The translations under genes were made by a program, and so were the position numbers. A stretch of DNA of 64,000 nucleotides from an uncultured Collinsella sp. (lineage in GTDB: Bacteria; Actinomycetota; Coriobacteriia; Coriobacteriales; Coriobacteriaceae): NCBI GenBank assembly GCA_934654775.1, contig CAKUGR010000004.1, positions 62,001 to 126,000 on the forward strand, given 5' to 3'. Numbering within the stretch: position 1 is the first letter of the stretch; each line of letters begins with the position of its first letter. The notes below the pieces were generated by a model that worked only from the letters and a program-made list of their open reading frames with translations, ran no database searches and was not told the origin of the DNA. Below, piece by piece: positions 25,421 through 38,816 of this stretch.

Positions 25421-26632
25421 CTAGACGGCCAGCTCGCCTGATTCACCCATAAGCCATCGTGCCAGGTCGACGACCTTGATGCCATCCCAATCAGTCGTTT
25501 CGTGCCCTGTTCGGGCGATGACGCACTTGGGATAAGCGTCTCGAATCCGTCGCAGCGGATCAAGCTCACGCTTAAGCGTCGCTTCTTGGGAAATGTCGTC
25601 ACTCACCTGGATATAGACACGGCGGTCACGCCTGATGGCGACAAAGTCTACTTCCTTTTGGTAGAGAACGCCCACGTAGACTTCCCATCCGCGGCGCATA
25701 AGCTCGATTGCCACCATATTCTCGTAAACATGGCCAAAATCGAGCTTTTTCGTGCCAAGCGCGGCGTAGCGAAACGAATGGTCGGCCAGGTAGTATTTAT
25801 CTCCCGTCGACAGGTATTTCTTTCCTGAGACGTCAAAGCGACGAAACCGGTAGAACGCAAACGCATTACACAGGTAGTCGATATACACAGCCAGCGTCTT
25901 GTCGCTTATCTTAAGGTTCGCTCGTGACAGCTCGGCCGCCATCCCCTTGAGAGAAGAGATGTTTCCGACGTTATCCATCAGGAACTCGCAGGAACGTTCA
26001 AGCTGCTCCGCATTACGTATACGATATTTTTGTCTGATGTCGCGCAGGATAAGAGTTTCAAGCACATCCGAGATGTATGAGAAACGCATCCTTTCGTCCT
26101 GGTAGATATAGGAACCCGGCATTCCTCCCTCGCGGACATAACGAGCAAGGGCCTCGGCTGGAGAAGTGATCTCGTGATACGCCGAGAACTCCGCAAGTGA
26201 AAACGGAAAGACCTCGATCTCCACCGTTCTTCCCGTGAACAACGTCGAGAGGTCGCTTGAGAGAAGAAAGGCATTCGACCCCGTGATGTAAATGTCATAT
26301 TTCTCTGACGCATGAAGACTGTTGATAGCCCGCTCGAACCCTTCACACATCTGGACCTCGTCGATCATGACGATATTCCGGCAACCCTCAATATAGTGCT
26401 TTTCCACATATGTATGCAGCGCATGGTATTCCGCCAACGGCTCGAACTCAAGTAGATTGAAGTTGACGTGTATGACGTTGGCCGAGGGGTCGTTTGAACG
26501 AAGTTGGCTGGCAAACGCCTCAAGCAATTTCGATTTTCCGCATCGCCTGATTCCGGTGATCACCTTGATATCAGGCGTACCTGCCACCTTGGAAAGCTTG
26601 CTCATGTAGAACGGGCGATCTATAAGTTTCAT
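25421..26632 (-). CDS. AAA ATPase with DUF4143 domain
   Basis: 403 residues. The N-terminal ATPase has Walker A TGIRRCGKS, Walker B NIVMIDEVQ and the sensor ITGSNAFLLSSDL. The C-terminal DUF4143 region ends with YQKEVDFVAIRRDRRVYIQVSDD, which resembles a PD-(D/E)xK nuclease strand (E-VDF-Q-V). This family is common, patchily distributed and of unknown cellular role. Codon use is more AT-rich than its neighbours, and it stands alone between two long stem-loops with matching loop motifs. Horizontal acquisition is likely. Promoter DNA immediately upstream carries three CGAAGTA half-sites. Confidence 0.9.
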   Translation of the reverse strand: MKLIDRPFYMSKLSKVAGTPDIKVITGIRRCGKSKLLEAFASQLRSNDPSANVIHVNFNLLEFEPLAEYHALHTYVEKHYIEGCRNIVMIDEVQMCEGFERAINSLHASEKYDIYITGSNAFLLSSDLSTLFTGRTVEIEVFPFSLAEFSAYHEITSPAEALARYVREGGMPGSYIYQDERMRFSYISDVLETLILRDIRQKYRIRNAEQLERSCEFLMDNVGNISSLKGMAAELSRANLKISDKTLAVYIDYLCNAFAFYRFRRFDVSGKKYLSTGDKYYLADHSFRYAALGTKKLDFGHVYENMVAIELMRRGWEVYVGVLYQKEVDFVAIRRDRRVYIQVSDDISQEATLKRELDPLRRIRDAYPKCVIARTGHETTDWDGIKVVDLARWLMGESGELAV

Positions 26633-26668
26633 TGCAACCTACTTCGCAAAATTCAAAACCATTAGGAA

Positions 26669-26700
26669 ACGCGAAGTAAAATATATCATCTACTTCGCGT
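26669..26700 (-). promoter_or_regulatory. Palindromic operator over the probable -10 of the DUF4143 gene
   Basis: Perfect 10-bp arms ACGCGAAGTA / TACTTCGCGT enclose 12 bp holding the minus-strand TATATT. A third half-site, GCGAAGT, lies nearer the start at 26641-26647. The ATG is at 26632. Overlap with a probable -10 suggests a repressor site, possibly autoregulatory (inference). Confidence 0.55.
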
Positions 26701-26719
26701 CTTTGAAACATCTTAGATT

Positions 26720-27110
26720 TTGCGTAATAATTCCTGTCAAGCTATCGCAAGCACGACGTGGGCGAGGTTGCCCCTTCCCCTAATCGACTCTGTGCGGAAG
26801 CCCGGGGTGACAGGTTTCCGCTTTGCTCGGCATCCGGGAGCCCCGTTCGAAGTCGGCGTCCTCATCAGCTGCGACAGTCGAACCCAACTCCACGTGCACA
26901 TCGCCGCCGGCAAGACGACCTTCACCACGAAGATGCAATAGCCGGGGCGCACGGTCCGTGGGCAACCGAGCGAGGAAAATGTCCCATCAACAAAACGAGC
27001 GAGGATTCCGTCCCACGTAGAGCCCAAATCCAAGCTCCCCAAGGAACAAAATCCTCACTCGACATCCGCATCCTCTTTAGCCTAAGTCATCGCGCAAAGC
27101 CCCTTCTGCA
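26720..27110. other. Gap without recognisable gene
   Basis: About 400 bp between the DUF4143 promoter and the carB stem-loop. A plus-strand frame ending in KTTFTTKMQ (stop near 26941) has no convincing start, ribosome-binding site or known family. Two imperfect direct repeats around CGAGCGAGGA with TCCCA lie at about 26970-27020. It may be a decayed gene or repeat debris. Confidence 0.4.
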
Positions 27111-27136
27111 GCACACGGTGCGACCAAGTCACCGCA

Positions 27137-27219
27137 GGCCGGGGCGGGGGATCGAGTTTTCCACTGAGCGACTCTGCTTGCAGCCGGAGCGAAGGGGGAA
27201 CTCGGCCCCCGCCCCGGCC
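27137..27219 (-). repeat. GC-rich stem-loop after carB
   Basis: GGCCGGGGCGGGGG pairs perfectly with its complement, and CGAGTT extends the stem past one bulge. The 40-nt loop shares CTTCGCTCC and AGTCGCTCAG (minus strand) with the stem-loop at 25187. It lies 13 bp past the carB stop and could act as its 3' end. Confidence 0.7.
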
Positions 27220-27231
27220 GGACAGGTCACT

Positions 27232-30546
<3,315 letters not shown>

Positions 30547-30644
30547 ATTTAAAACCTCCTAGAGAGGCTGACTCAATGTTTTGGAAAAGTCAGCGAGGGT
30601 GCAGCTGGTGCATCAGGTTGCCGTGATGCGAGGGCGCGCTGGGC

Positions 30645-32156
30645 TTATGCCCGCGCGTCCGAAGCAGAACGGCAAGATGATGTGCCAGATGCAGCCGCAG
30701 CGTCGACCGGTCCGCCGTTCGGTAGAACGGCGGAACCATCGTCAGTCTCGGCGAAATTCCAGCCCTGCAGGCGGTCCTTCGCGGTGTCGATGTCCAGGTA
30801 GTTCTCCTCGCCGTCCATGAGTCGCGTAAAGGCGGTAAAGAGATAGTGGGCATCGGTGGGGCCAGGCGAGGCCTCGGGGTGGTACTGGACCGAGAAGCAC
30901 GGGGCATCGAGCAGCTGGATGCCCTCGGCGGTGCCGTCGTTGAGGTTCACGTGCGTCAGGCGAATGCGGCCGAAGCGCTCGTTCATCACGACCGGCGCGA
31001 TGCCGCGGCGCACCCAGGCGCGCAGATCGCCATCGGACGCATGCTCGGTCTCGCCGCCGGAGAGTTCGGGGATGAGCTTGCCCAAGCTGGGGAACAGCAG
31101 GCCAAAGCCATGGTTTTGCGCGGTGATCTCCACGCGACGGCTCACCAGGTTCATAACCGGCTGGTTACCGCCGCGGTGGCCAAACTTAAGCTTTTCCATC
31201 TGAGCGCCGCAGGCCAGGCTGATCATCTGGTGACCCAGGCAAATGCCAAAGACCGGCACCTTGCCGATCAGCTGCTGCACCTGCTCGTAGGTCTCCACCA
31301 CGGCATCGGGGTCGCCGGGGCCGTTGGACAAAAAGACGCCGTCGGGATTCATGTCGAGCACCTTACTCGCAGGCGTGTCCCACGGCACGACGGTGAGGTC
31401 GCAGCCAGCGCGGACGAGGCCCTCCAGAATGCCGCGCTTCACGCCGCAGTCATAGGCGACCACTTTGTGGCGGGCAGGAGCGGCGGCCGCGAGCGCAAAG
31501 TCATGCGTAGCGGGCAGATCGGCGGCTGCGAACTCGTGAGGCTCAGGGCAGCTCACGGTCTTGACCAGGTTCTCGCCCACCAGCGTGGGTGCTGCGTCCA
31601 GACGCTCGGCAAGCTCATCGACATCGAAGATCTCGGTCGAGATAATGCCCATCTTGGAGCCCTTGTCGCGCAGGTGGCGCACCAGAGCGCGGGTATCGAC
31701 GCCCTCGATGGCGACGATACCGTGGGCGCGCAGATACTCCGGCACGCTGACAGCCGAGCGCCAGTTAGAAGGCGTGGCGCACATGTCGCGAACGATCATG
31801 CCGCGCATGGCCGGAGCGCTTGCGGGGCGAACGGCGTCGCCGGGGAAGGCCGACTGGACGTCGGTCTCGTCGATGCCGTAGTTGCCGATCTGCGGATAGG
31901 TCATGGTTACGATTTGGCCGGCATAGCTCGGGTCGGTCATAACCTCAAAGTAGCCCTCGAGCGAGGTGTTGAAGCAGACTTCGCCGGTCGCGGTGCCCTC
32001 GGCACCGCATGCACGTCCATAAAAAATGGTCCCATCCTCAAGGTACAGGATGCAGGGACCGCAGGTGCCCTTGCTGGTTTTGGCCAGCATGCGCTGGCAA
32101 AGCTCGCTGGGCGCGAAGGTGCGGGCAGCAGTGCCCGCAGTATGGTTGTTCGCCAT
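30645..32156 (-). CDS. carA: Carbamoyl-phosphate synthase small (glutaminase) subunit, enlarged
   Basis: 503 residues, whereas CarA is usually about 360-390. The N-terminal CPSase domain begins near residue 35 (CILYLEDGTIFYGRACG). The class I glutaminase has the nucleophile in VFGICLGHQ and the His/Glu in QYHPEASPGP. Extra sequence includes about 34 residues at the start, an insertion near QNHGFGLLFPSLGKLIPELSGG before the RIRLTHVNLNDG strand, and a C-terminal Ala/Ser/Asp-rich tail of about 45 residues. Catalytic residues are intact. It is first in carA-carB. Confidence 0.94.
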   Translation of the reverse strand: MANNHTAGTAARTFAPSELCQRMLAKTSKGTCGPCILYLEDGTIFYGRACGAEGTATGEVCFNTSLEGYFEVMTDPSYAGQIVTMTYPQIGNYGIDETDVQSAFPGDAVRPASAPAMRGMIVRDMCATPSNWRSAVSVPEYLRAHGIVAIEGVDTRALVRHLRDKGSKMGIISTEIFDVDELAERLDAAPTLVGENLVKTVSCPEPHEFAAADLPATHDFALAAAAPARHKVVAYDCGVKRGILEGLVRAGCDLTVVPWDTPASKVLDMNPDGVFLSNGPGDPDAVVETYEQVQQLIGKVPVFGICLGHQMISLACGAQMEKLKFGHRGGNQPVMNLVSRRVEITAQNHGFGLLFPSLGKLIPELSGGETEHASDGDLRAWVRRGIAPVVMNERFGRIRLTHVNLNDGTAEGIQLLDAPCFSVQYHPEASPGPTDAHYLFTAFTRLMDGEENYLDIDTAKDRLQGWNFAETDDGSAVLPNGGPVDAAAASGTSSCRSASDARA

Positions 32157-32296
32157 AATGCTCCTTCCCGGTCTCTCCGGACCGGCTTAAAGGTTGGTAG
32201 TTAGGCCTCGCGGTATTGTAACCGCAAGTATGCGCCATGGCGTTAATTTCATCGAAATGTTTACGAAATGATAATTATGACTTTCTATGCATAATG

Positions 32297-32327
32297 ATTT
32301 TTCTGGGACGGGGATGAAAAAATCATC
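32297..32327. repeat. Small hairpin with GGGACGGGG loop
   Basis: TGATTTTT ... GAAAAAATCA surrounds CTGGGACGGGGAT. It resembles the stem-loop at 48651-48690 in its loop only and overlaps the T-tract of the following terminator. Confidence 0.55.
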
Positions 32328-32357
32328 CCGCGGGGCACTTGGCTCACGCGGGATGAT
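32317..32357 (-). terminator. Intrinsic terminator of the ABC exporter / single-helix protein operon
   Basis: ATCATCCCGCG and CGCGGGATGAT form an 11-bp stem followed on the minus strand by TTTTTTC. It lies just after the stop at 32364. Confidence 0.88.
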
Positions 32358-32363
32358 GGCGTC

Positions 32364-33323
32364 TTATTTGTCCTGCTCCAACAGATCGGACGGCCTGCGG
32401 TCGGGCTTTCCGCCGCGGAAGATCTCGCGGCCGTGCAGGCGATGCTCCAGGTCACGCTCGGCCTTCTCTTCCGTGATCTTGGTCTGGCTCACCGCCGGGT
32501 CCTCGATCAGCGACGACACCGAGTTCACCTGTTTTTGGATGCGCTCGGCAATCGTATCGTCCATGCTCACGATACGCATCTTCCAGTCGATACTCGTGGC
32601 GTTCGAGGAACTCTTGGTCCACACGAATGTCAGAATGGCGCTCTGGTGACCCTGCGCGGGAAACATGCCAAAGAAGGAATCGTGCTGAATGTTGCTGTCC
32701 TCATCGATATAGGCGTGCACGTTGTACACCACGCGGTCGATCTTATCGTTGAGCAGCGCGTTGGTCGCAAGTGCTGCCGCCTGGATCTGCCCGTTGGACA
32801 GCAGCTCGAGCTCGTTGCCAGACGACGTATCCAGCACCGTCACCTCTACCGTGCCCGTTCGCTCGTCGGCCTCATCGACGGTAAAGTCGAGCGGGAACTG
32901 CGTAAAGCCGTTGCCCCATTCGAGCCCGCCCTTCAGCGCCGTGGAAACGGTATCCACCGAAACGCTCTCGGACAGGTTTGCGGTGTTCAAACGGCGCATC
33001 ACGCCGTAGCCAATCTGCATGCCAACAATCAGCACCAGGATGGTAATGACCACAGCCATGGCGGTCTTCGTAATGGTATGGCTCACCTGCGAACCCGAAG
33101 GGTCATCCTCGGACAACGGGTCGATATGCTTGGCCTGACTCGCGCGGTCCTCGCTGCGCAGCTGTGCCAGCGCCGCCTTGTCACCGCGCTTGACCGCGGC
33201 CTCCTTCTCGCGCATGCGCTCGGTACGCTTTTTGGCGAGCGTGGGATCCAAGACGCCGGATGCGTCGATTTCGGAGAATAACTCCGTCACTTCTTCCGGA
33301 GTCAAAGGGTTCTTGTCAGCCAT
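32364..33323 (-). CDS. Single-helix membrane protein of unknown function
   Basis: 319 residues, no family recognised. A charged cytoplasmic N-terminus (about 85 residues, including TPEEVTELFSEIDASGVLDP and many K/R/E) precedes one membrane helix (KTAMAVVITILVLIVGMQIGYGV). An extracellular domain of about 170 residues follows with beta-strand patterns (FPLDFTVDEADERTGTVEVTVLD). The charged C-terminal tail again looks helical. It starts 19 bp after the ABC exporter gene and shares its terminator, so a link to that transporter is possible. Confidence 0.75.
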   Translation of the reverse strand: MADKNPLTPEEVTELFSEIDASGVLDPTLAKKRTERMREKEAAVKRGDKAALAQLRSEDRASQAKHIDPLSEDDPSGSQVSHTITKTAMAVVITILVLIVGMQIGYGVMRRLNTANLSESVSVDTVSTALKGGLEWGNGFTQFPLDFTVDEADERTGTVEVTVLDTSSGNELELLSNGQIQAAALATNALLNDKIDRVVYNVHAYIDEDSNIQHDSFFGMFPAQGHQSAILTFVWTKSSSNATSIDWKMRIVSMDDTIAERIQKQVNSVSSLIEDPAVSQTKITEEKAERDLEHRLHGREIFRGGKPDRRPSDLLEQDK

Positions 33324-33342
33324 AAACTTCCTGTCATATCAA

Positions 33343-35112
33343 TTAGTCGAGCTCGTGCGCACGCGCACCTTCGAACTGCATTCGATAGTAACGGGCATAG
33401 GTGCCGCCACGTGCGAGAAGCTCCTCGTGCGTGCCACGCTCCACAACGCGACCATGCTCAACGGTCGCGATTTCGTCGGCATGCTTAATGGTCGACAGAC
33501 GATGGGCGATGATGATCGTGGTGCGGCCGCGCGCCAACTCCTCAAGCGACTCCTGCACCGCTTCTTCGCTCTCGTTATCCAGAGCGCTCGTCGCCTCATC
33601 CAAGATAAGAATCTTGGGGTTCTCGAGAAACACGCGAGCGATAGCGACGCGCTGCTTCTGGCCGCCCGAAAGACGACTGCCGCGCTCACCCACCACGGTG
33701 TCGTAACCCTGTGGCAGCGACTCGATAAAGGCGTCGATGTTGGCGCGGCGGGCGGCCTCGGCGATCTCTTCTGCCGTGGCACCCGGCTTGCCATAGGCGA
33801 TGTTCTCGCCAATCGTGCCGTCGAACAGGTAGACATCCTGCTGTACCAGGCCGATGGCGCGGCGCAGACTCTGCTGCGTCACGTCACGCACATCCTGGCC
33901 GTCGATGCTGATGGATCCGGCAGCAACGTCATAAAAGCGCGGCAGCAGCGAACACGTCGTGGACTTGCCGCCGCCCGAGGGGCCAACCAGCGCAATGGTC
34001 TGGCCGGGCTTGATGGACAGATCCATATGGTCAATCACGGGACGAGCCTCATCGCCGCCACCCAGCTCAACATCCTCGTAGCTAAAGCACACGTCGCGAT
34101 ACTCCACCGCGCCGGCGGTCACCTGCAAGTCCGTAGCGCCCGGCTTGTCCTGGATATCCGGGGCGGTCGAAAGCACCTCGTCCATGCGCTTAAAGCCGGC
34201 GATGGCCTTCTGATACGTCTCAGCCGAGTTCACAAGCGTCTCGAGCGGGGTGCAGAACAGTGAAATGTAGAGCGCGAAGGTCGCCATATCGACCGCCTGC
34301 AGTTGGCCTTGCGCCACCAGCCAACCACCCAGCAGCACCACGATCACGTACAACACGCCCGAGAGCAGGCCATACGTCGCGGTATAGACGCCCATGGCGT
34401 GATACATATTCTCCTTGGACGAAAGATAGCGGTCGTTAGAGGCGCGGAACTTGGAGCGCTCAGCTTCCTCGTTCGCAAAGCTCTTGACCACGCGCATGCC
34501 CGCCAGCGAATCCTGCAGCTGCGCATTAATGCCGCTAATCTTTTTGCGGTTGTCGCTAAAGACCTCACGCATGCGCATGTTCTGCCAAAACATGACGACC
34601 GCAAACGCCGCGGTCACCACGACCATGGCAAGCGCCAGCACCGGGGCGATGGTAAAGAGGATCACAAACGAGCCGATAATCTCGATACCGCAGATGATGA
34701 TCCACTCGGGCACGTGGTGTGCCGCCTCGCAGATATCGAACAGGTCGTTGACCACGCGGCTCATCATGTCACCCGAGCTGTTGCGATCGAAGTACGCAAA
34801 GCTAAAACGCTCGTACTGATCGAACAGGTCCTCGCGCATCTTGGACTCCATGCGCGCGCCCATCACGTGGCCCCAGTAACTCACAAAGTAGCGGCAGGCG
34901 CAACGGATGGCATACATCAGTACCAGGCCAACCGCGATCATACCGAGCGCCTGCATAATAGCAGCCTGACCCTGGGTAAAGAGCCCGCCGGTCAGATTGC
35001 GCAGAATGATAGGAAACGCCAGATCGATGGCGGCAAGCACCAGAGCACAAACAGTATCGGCAACAAAAAGCCCCATCTGGGGCTTGTAGTACGAAAGAAA
35101 ACGCTTAAACAT
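33343..35112 (-). CDS. ABC exporter, fused membrane and ATPase domains
   Basis: 589 residues from the ATG at 35112 (AAGGTG about 7 bp upstream); the longer frame to 35169 lacks a ribosome-binding site. Six membrane helices in the first 310 residues are followed by the ATPase: Walker A GPSGGGKSTTC, signature RLSGGQKQR, Walker B ILILDEATSALD and the H-loop IIAHRLSTI. This half-transporter is of the MsbA/LmrA type and works as a dimer. Substrate unknown (lipid, peptide or drug). Confidence 0.95.
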   Translation of the reverse strand: MFKRFLSYYKPQMGLFVADTVCALVLAAIDLAFPIILRNLTGGLFTQGQAAIMQALGMIAVGLVLMYAIRCACRYFVSYWGHVMGARMESKMREDLFDQYERFSFAYFDRNSSGDMMSRVVNDLFDICEAAHHVPEWIIICGIEIIGSFVILFTIAPVLALAMVVVTAAFAVVMFWQNMRMREVFSDNRKKISGINAQLQDSLAGMRVVKSFANEEAERSKFRASNDRYLSSKENMYHAMGVYTATYGLLSGVLYVIVVLLGGWLVAQGQLQAVDMATFALYISLFCTPLETLVNSAETYQKAIAGFKRMDEVLSTAPDIQDKPGATDLQVTAGAVEYRDVCFSYEDVELGGGDEARPVIDHMDLSIKPGQTIALVGPSGGGKSTTCSLLPRFYDVAAGSISIDGQDVRDVTQQSLRRAIGLVQQDVYLFDGTIGENIAYGKPGATAEEIAEAARRANIDAFIESLPQGYDTVVGERGSRLSGGQKQRVAIARVFLENPKILILDEATSALDNESEEAVQESLEELARGRTTIIIAHRLSTIKHADEIATVEHGRVVERGTHEELLARGGTYARYYRMQFEGARAHELD

Positions 35113-35158
35113 AATCACCTTACGCGGTTTACCAAACCGCGTTTCGTCTCGACGCTGC

Positions 35159-35256
35159 AAGTGCTCCATTTGGACAATCTGGCCTTCAATCGTCGGTCGC
35201 GTATATCCATACGCTTCCCTCCTCTTTCAGGCCACCTTGCCTCAAATGGAGCACTT
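35159..35256. repeat. Nested stem-loop upstream of the ABC exporter
   Basis: Perfect 14-bp arms AAGTGCTCCATTTG / CAAATGGAGCACTT are 70 nt apart. Inside them TGGCCT pairs with AGGCCA and the apex is GCGTA-N6-TACGC, like the apex of the stem-loop at 12018. It occupies the 182-bp gap between the NUDIX and exporter genes. Confidence 0.65.
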
Positions 35257-35294
35257 TCGCTGACTTATACAAACCTGCGAGGTTACCTCGCTCG

Positions 35295-35990
35295 CTACAG
35301 TTCCGCGCCACCTAGTCGGTGCGCAATGCTATCGCAGGCCAAGGCGCCCACGACGGTCTTGGCGTCTTCGATCTTGCCGTCGAGCACGGCGTCGATCAGC
35401 TCGTGCAGCGGCACCAGGTCAACGTTGACGAACTCATCGTCGTCGGGGTTGGGCGCGTCGAACTCGAGCTTCGTAGCCAAGTAGATGTGAATGATCTCGT
35501 CGCAGAAGCCGCAGGTCGTGACGATCGACGTCAAAAAGCGGATGCGGCCGGCCCTAAAGCCCGTCTCCTCGTGCAGCTCGCGCTTGGCACAATCGAGCGG
35601 ATCCTCGCCCGGATCGAGCTTGCCGGCGGGAATCTCAACCGTCACGCGGTCGATGGCGGTGCGATACTGGCGCACCAGCACAATCTTGCCGCTTTCGGTA
35701 AGCGCCACAACGGCCGCCGCACCCGGATGGCGAATCACATCGCGAGCGCTGCGGTGACCGTTGGGCAGCTCAACCTCAAGACGGTGGACGTCGAGGATTT
35801 TGCCCTTCCAGGCGCACTCCTCCGAAAGAATCTTCTCGTGCAGCTCGGCATCGTGCGGGTCGTCATCGCCCAGCACCAGCATCGGCTCATCGACAACCTC
35901 GCCACCGGGCTCGCCCTCGGCGTGCCCATACGTGCGACCGTCCTGCTCGACGATCTGCGCGTCCACGAGCTCTTCGTTCTTCTCGTCCAT
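35295..35990 (-). CDS. NUDIX hydrolase, ADP-ribose pyrophosphatase type
   Basis: 231 residues from the ATG at 35990 (GAGAGGA 9 bp upstream); another ATG at 35999 is possible. The Nudix box is complete: GKLDPGEDPLDCAKRELHEE followed by TGF. Preceding VVALTESGKIVLVRQYR and the following FLTSIVTTCGFCDE fit the ADPRase/NudF subfamily. An unusual 70-residue acidic N-terminal extension precedes the fold. It probably hydrolyses ADP-ribose or a related sugar nucleotide. Starts 21 bp after purD. Confidence 0.9.
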   Translation of the reverse strand: MDEKNEELVDAQIVEQDGRTYGHAEGEPGGEVVDEPMLVLGDDDPHDAELHEKILSEECAWKGKILDVHRLEVELPNGHRSARDVIRHPGAAAVVALTESGKIVLVRQYRTAIDRVTVEIPAGKLDPGEDPLDCAKRELHEETGFRAGRIRFLTSIVTTCGFCDEIIHIYLATKLEFDAPNPDDDEFVNVDLVPLHELIDAVLDGKIEDAKTVVGALACDSIAHRLGGAEL

Positions 35991-36011
35991 CCGTCTCATT
36001 CCTCTCGGACT

Positions 36012-37316
36012 TTAGGCATCCCAAGCGTCGCGGCCACGCAGTGCGCGCAGGCCGATGTCGTGACGCAGGGTCTTGCCCTCAAAATCAATCTTCTCGCAGG
36101 CCTCGTAGGCAAGGTTGCGAGCGTTCTCGAACGTGTCGCCCAGCGCGGTCACGGCAAGTACGCGGCCGCCGTTGGTCACGAGCTGGCCATCCACCACAGC
36201 AGTGCCGGCGTGATACACGGTTACGTTCTCCATAGCCTCGGCGTCGGCGATACCGGTGATGACCTTGCCCTTCTCGTAGCTGCCGGGGTAACCAGCGCTC
36301 GTCAGGACGACAGCCACGGCCCACTCGTCACGCCAGTCGAGCTCAATCTGATCGAGCTCGCAGTTGGCGCAGGCCAGCATGACCTCGACCAAGTCGTTCT
36401 TAAGACGCGGCAGCACGACCTGCGTCTCGGGATCGCCAAAGCGGGCATTGAACTCCAGCACCTTGGGGCCGGCGGGCGTGAGCATAAAGCCGCCGTACAG
36501 GCAACCGCGGTAGTCGATACCCTCGGCAGCGAGCTCGGCCACGGTCTGCTCCATAACCGCCACCATGGTGGCGTGCTCCTCGTCAGTCACGATGGGCACC
36601 GGGCTGTAAACGCCCATGCCGCCGGTATTGGGGCCAAGATCGCCCTCGAGTGCGCGCTTGTGGTCCTGCGATGTGGCCATGGGACGCACGGTCTTGCCGT
36701 CGGTAAAGGCCAGCAGCGAGCACTCAGGGCCAACGAGCATTTCCTCGATAACCACGGTGTTGCCGGCGTCACCGAAGGTGCCGCCAAAGCACTCGCGCAC
36801 GGCCTCCTCGGCCTGCTCAAGCTCGGTTGCCACGATAACGCCCTTGCCCGCAGCAAGACCGTCGGCCTTCACGACCAGCGGTGCGCCCTGCTCGCGCACA
36901 TAGGCAAGAGCAGAAGCCTCATCGGTAAACGAGCCATAGGCAGCCGTCGGAATGCCCGCACGCTCCATGAGCTGCTTGGAGAACAGCTTGGAGCCCTCCA
37001 TCTGGGCGCCCTCGGCACCCGGGCCAAAGCAGGGAATGCCCGCCGCACGCACGGCGTCGGCCACGCCCACCACGAGCGGGGCCTCGGGGCCAATCACCAC
37101 GAGTCCGCATCCGTGGCTCTGCGCAAATGCCGCCACGGCTGCAGGATCGCAATCGTCGAGAACAACGTTCTCGCCACAGCTCGCGGTACCGCCGTTGCCC
37201 GGCGCGATGTAGAGCTTGCCGGCGCGCGGTGATGCTGCGAGCTTTGCTGCCAAAGCGTGCTCGCGGCCGCCGCTGCCCAACAACAGGATGTCGATGGTTT
37301 GAGTGTCCGCCTTCAA
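36012..37316 (-). CDS. purD: Phosphoribosylamine-glycine ligase (GAR synthetase)
   Basis: 434 residues from a TTG at 37316, chosen because GAGGAGG lies 6 bp upstream and the length then fits the family; the frame extends to 37373 without a ribosome site. It joins phosphoribosylamine and glycine. Features are [22 protein letters not shown], the ATP-grasp [14 protein letters not shown], and [14 protein letters not shown]. It follows purA after a 120-bp gap with two hairpins and precedes the NUDIX gene. Confidence 0.93.
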   Translation of the reverse strand: MKADTQTIDILLLGSGGREHALAAKLAASPRAGKLYIAPGNGGTASCGENVVLDDCDPAAVAAFAQSHGCGLVVIGPEAPLVVGVADAVRAAGIPCFGPGAEGAQMEGSKLFSKQLMERAGIPTAAYGSFTDEASALAYVREQGAPLVVKADGLAAGKGVIVATELEQAEEAVRECFGGTFGDAGNTVVIEEMLVGPECSLLAFTDGKTVRPMATSQDHKRALEGDLGPNTGGMGVYSPVPIVTDEEHATMVAVMEQTVAELAAEGIDYRGCLYGGFMLTPAGPKVLEFNARFGDPETQVVLPRLKNDLVEVMLACANCELDQIELDWRDEWAVAVVLTSAGYPGSYEKGKVITGIADAEAMENVTVYHAGTAVVDGQLVTNGGRVLAVTALGDTFENARNLAYEACEKIDFEGKTLRHDIGLRALRGRDAWDA

Positions 37317-37339
37317 GGGTGCCTCCTCTATGGATGAAC

Positions 37340-37415
37340 GGCCCGCCAACCTTGCGGGCCCATTACAAAGCAAATATACCCCTCGGCCGCCCGCCTGGGC
37401 TGCAAAGGGGTATAT
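37340..37415 (-). terminator. Two hairpins between purA and purD
   Basis: ATATACCCCT / AGGGGTATAT (37374-37415) follows the purA stop and is trailed by only a short T-run, so termination is probably partial. GGCCCGC / GCGGGCC (37340-37360) lies 20 bp before the purD start. Confidence 0.5.
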
Positions 37416-37436
37416 CGCAATAACCGTAAAGACCGA

Positions 37437-38732
<1,296 letters not shown>

Positions 38733-38816
38733 TTACATTCATGGACTGTCTACGCACCACGCCGGCGCGCAGAAGCACAAAACATTCCCAGTATACCCGT
38801 GCAACGGGCGCCTGTC

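Noticed and set aside
26720..26941. Possible small protein ending KTTFTTKMQ
   Set aside because: No ribosome-binding site, no known domain, lies among stem-loops and repeats; more likely debris.
32200..32300. ArgR-type operator in the carA leader (ATTATGCATA, TCATAATTAT)
   Set aside because: AT-rich dyads are present but match the ARG-box consensus poorly, and no clear -10/-35 pair is beside them.
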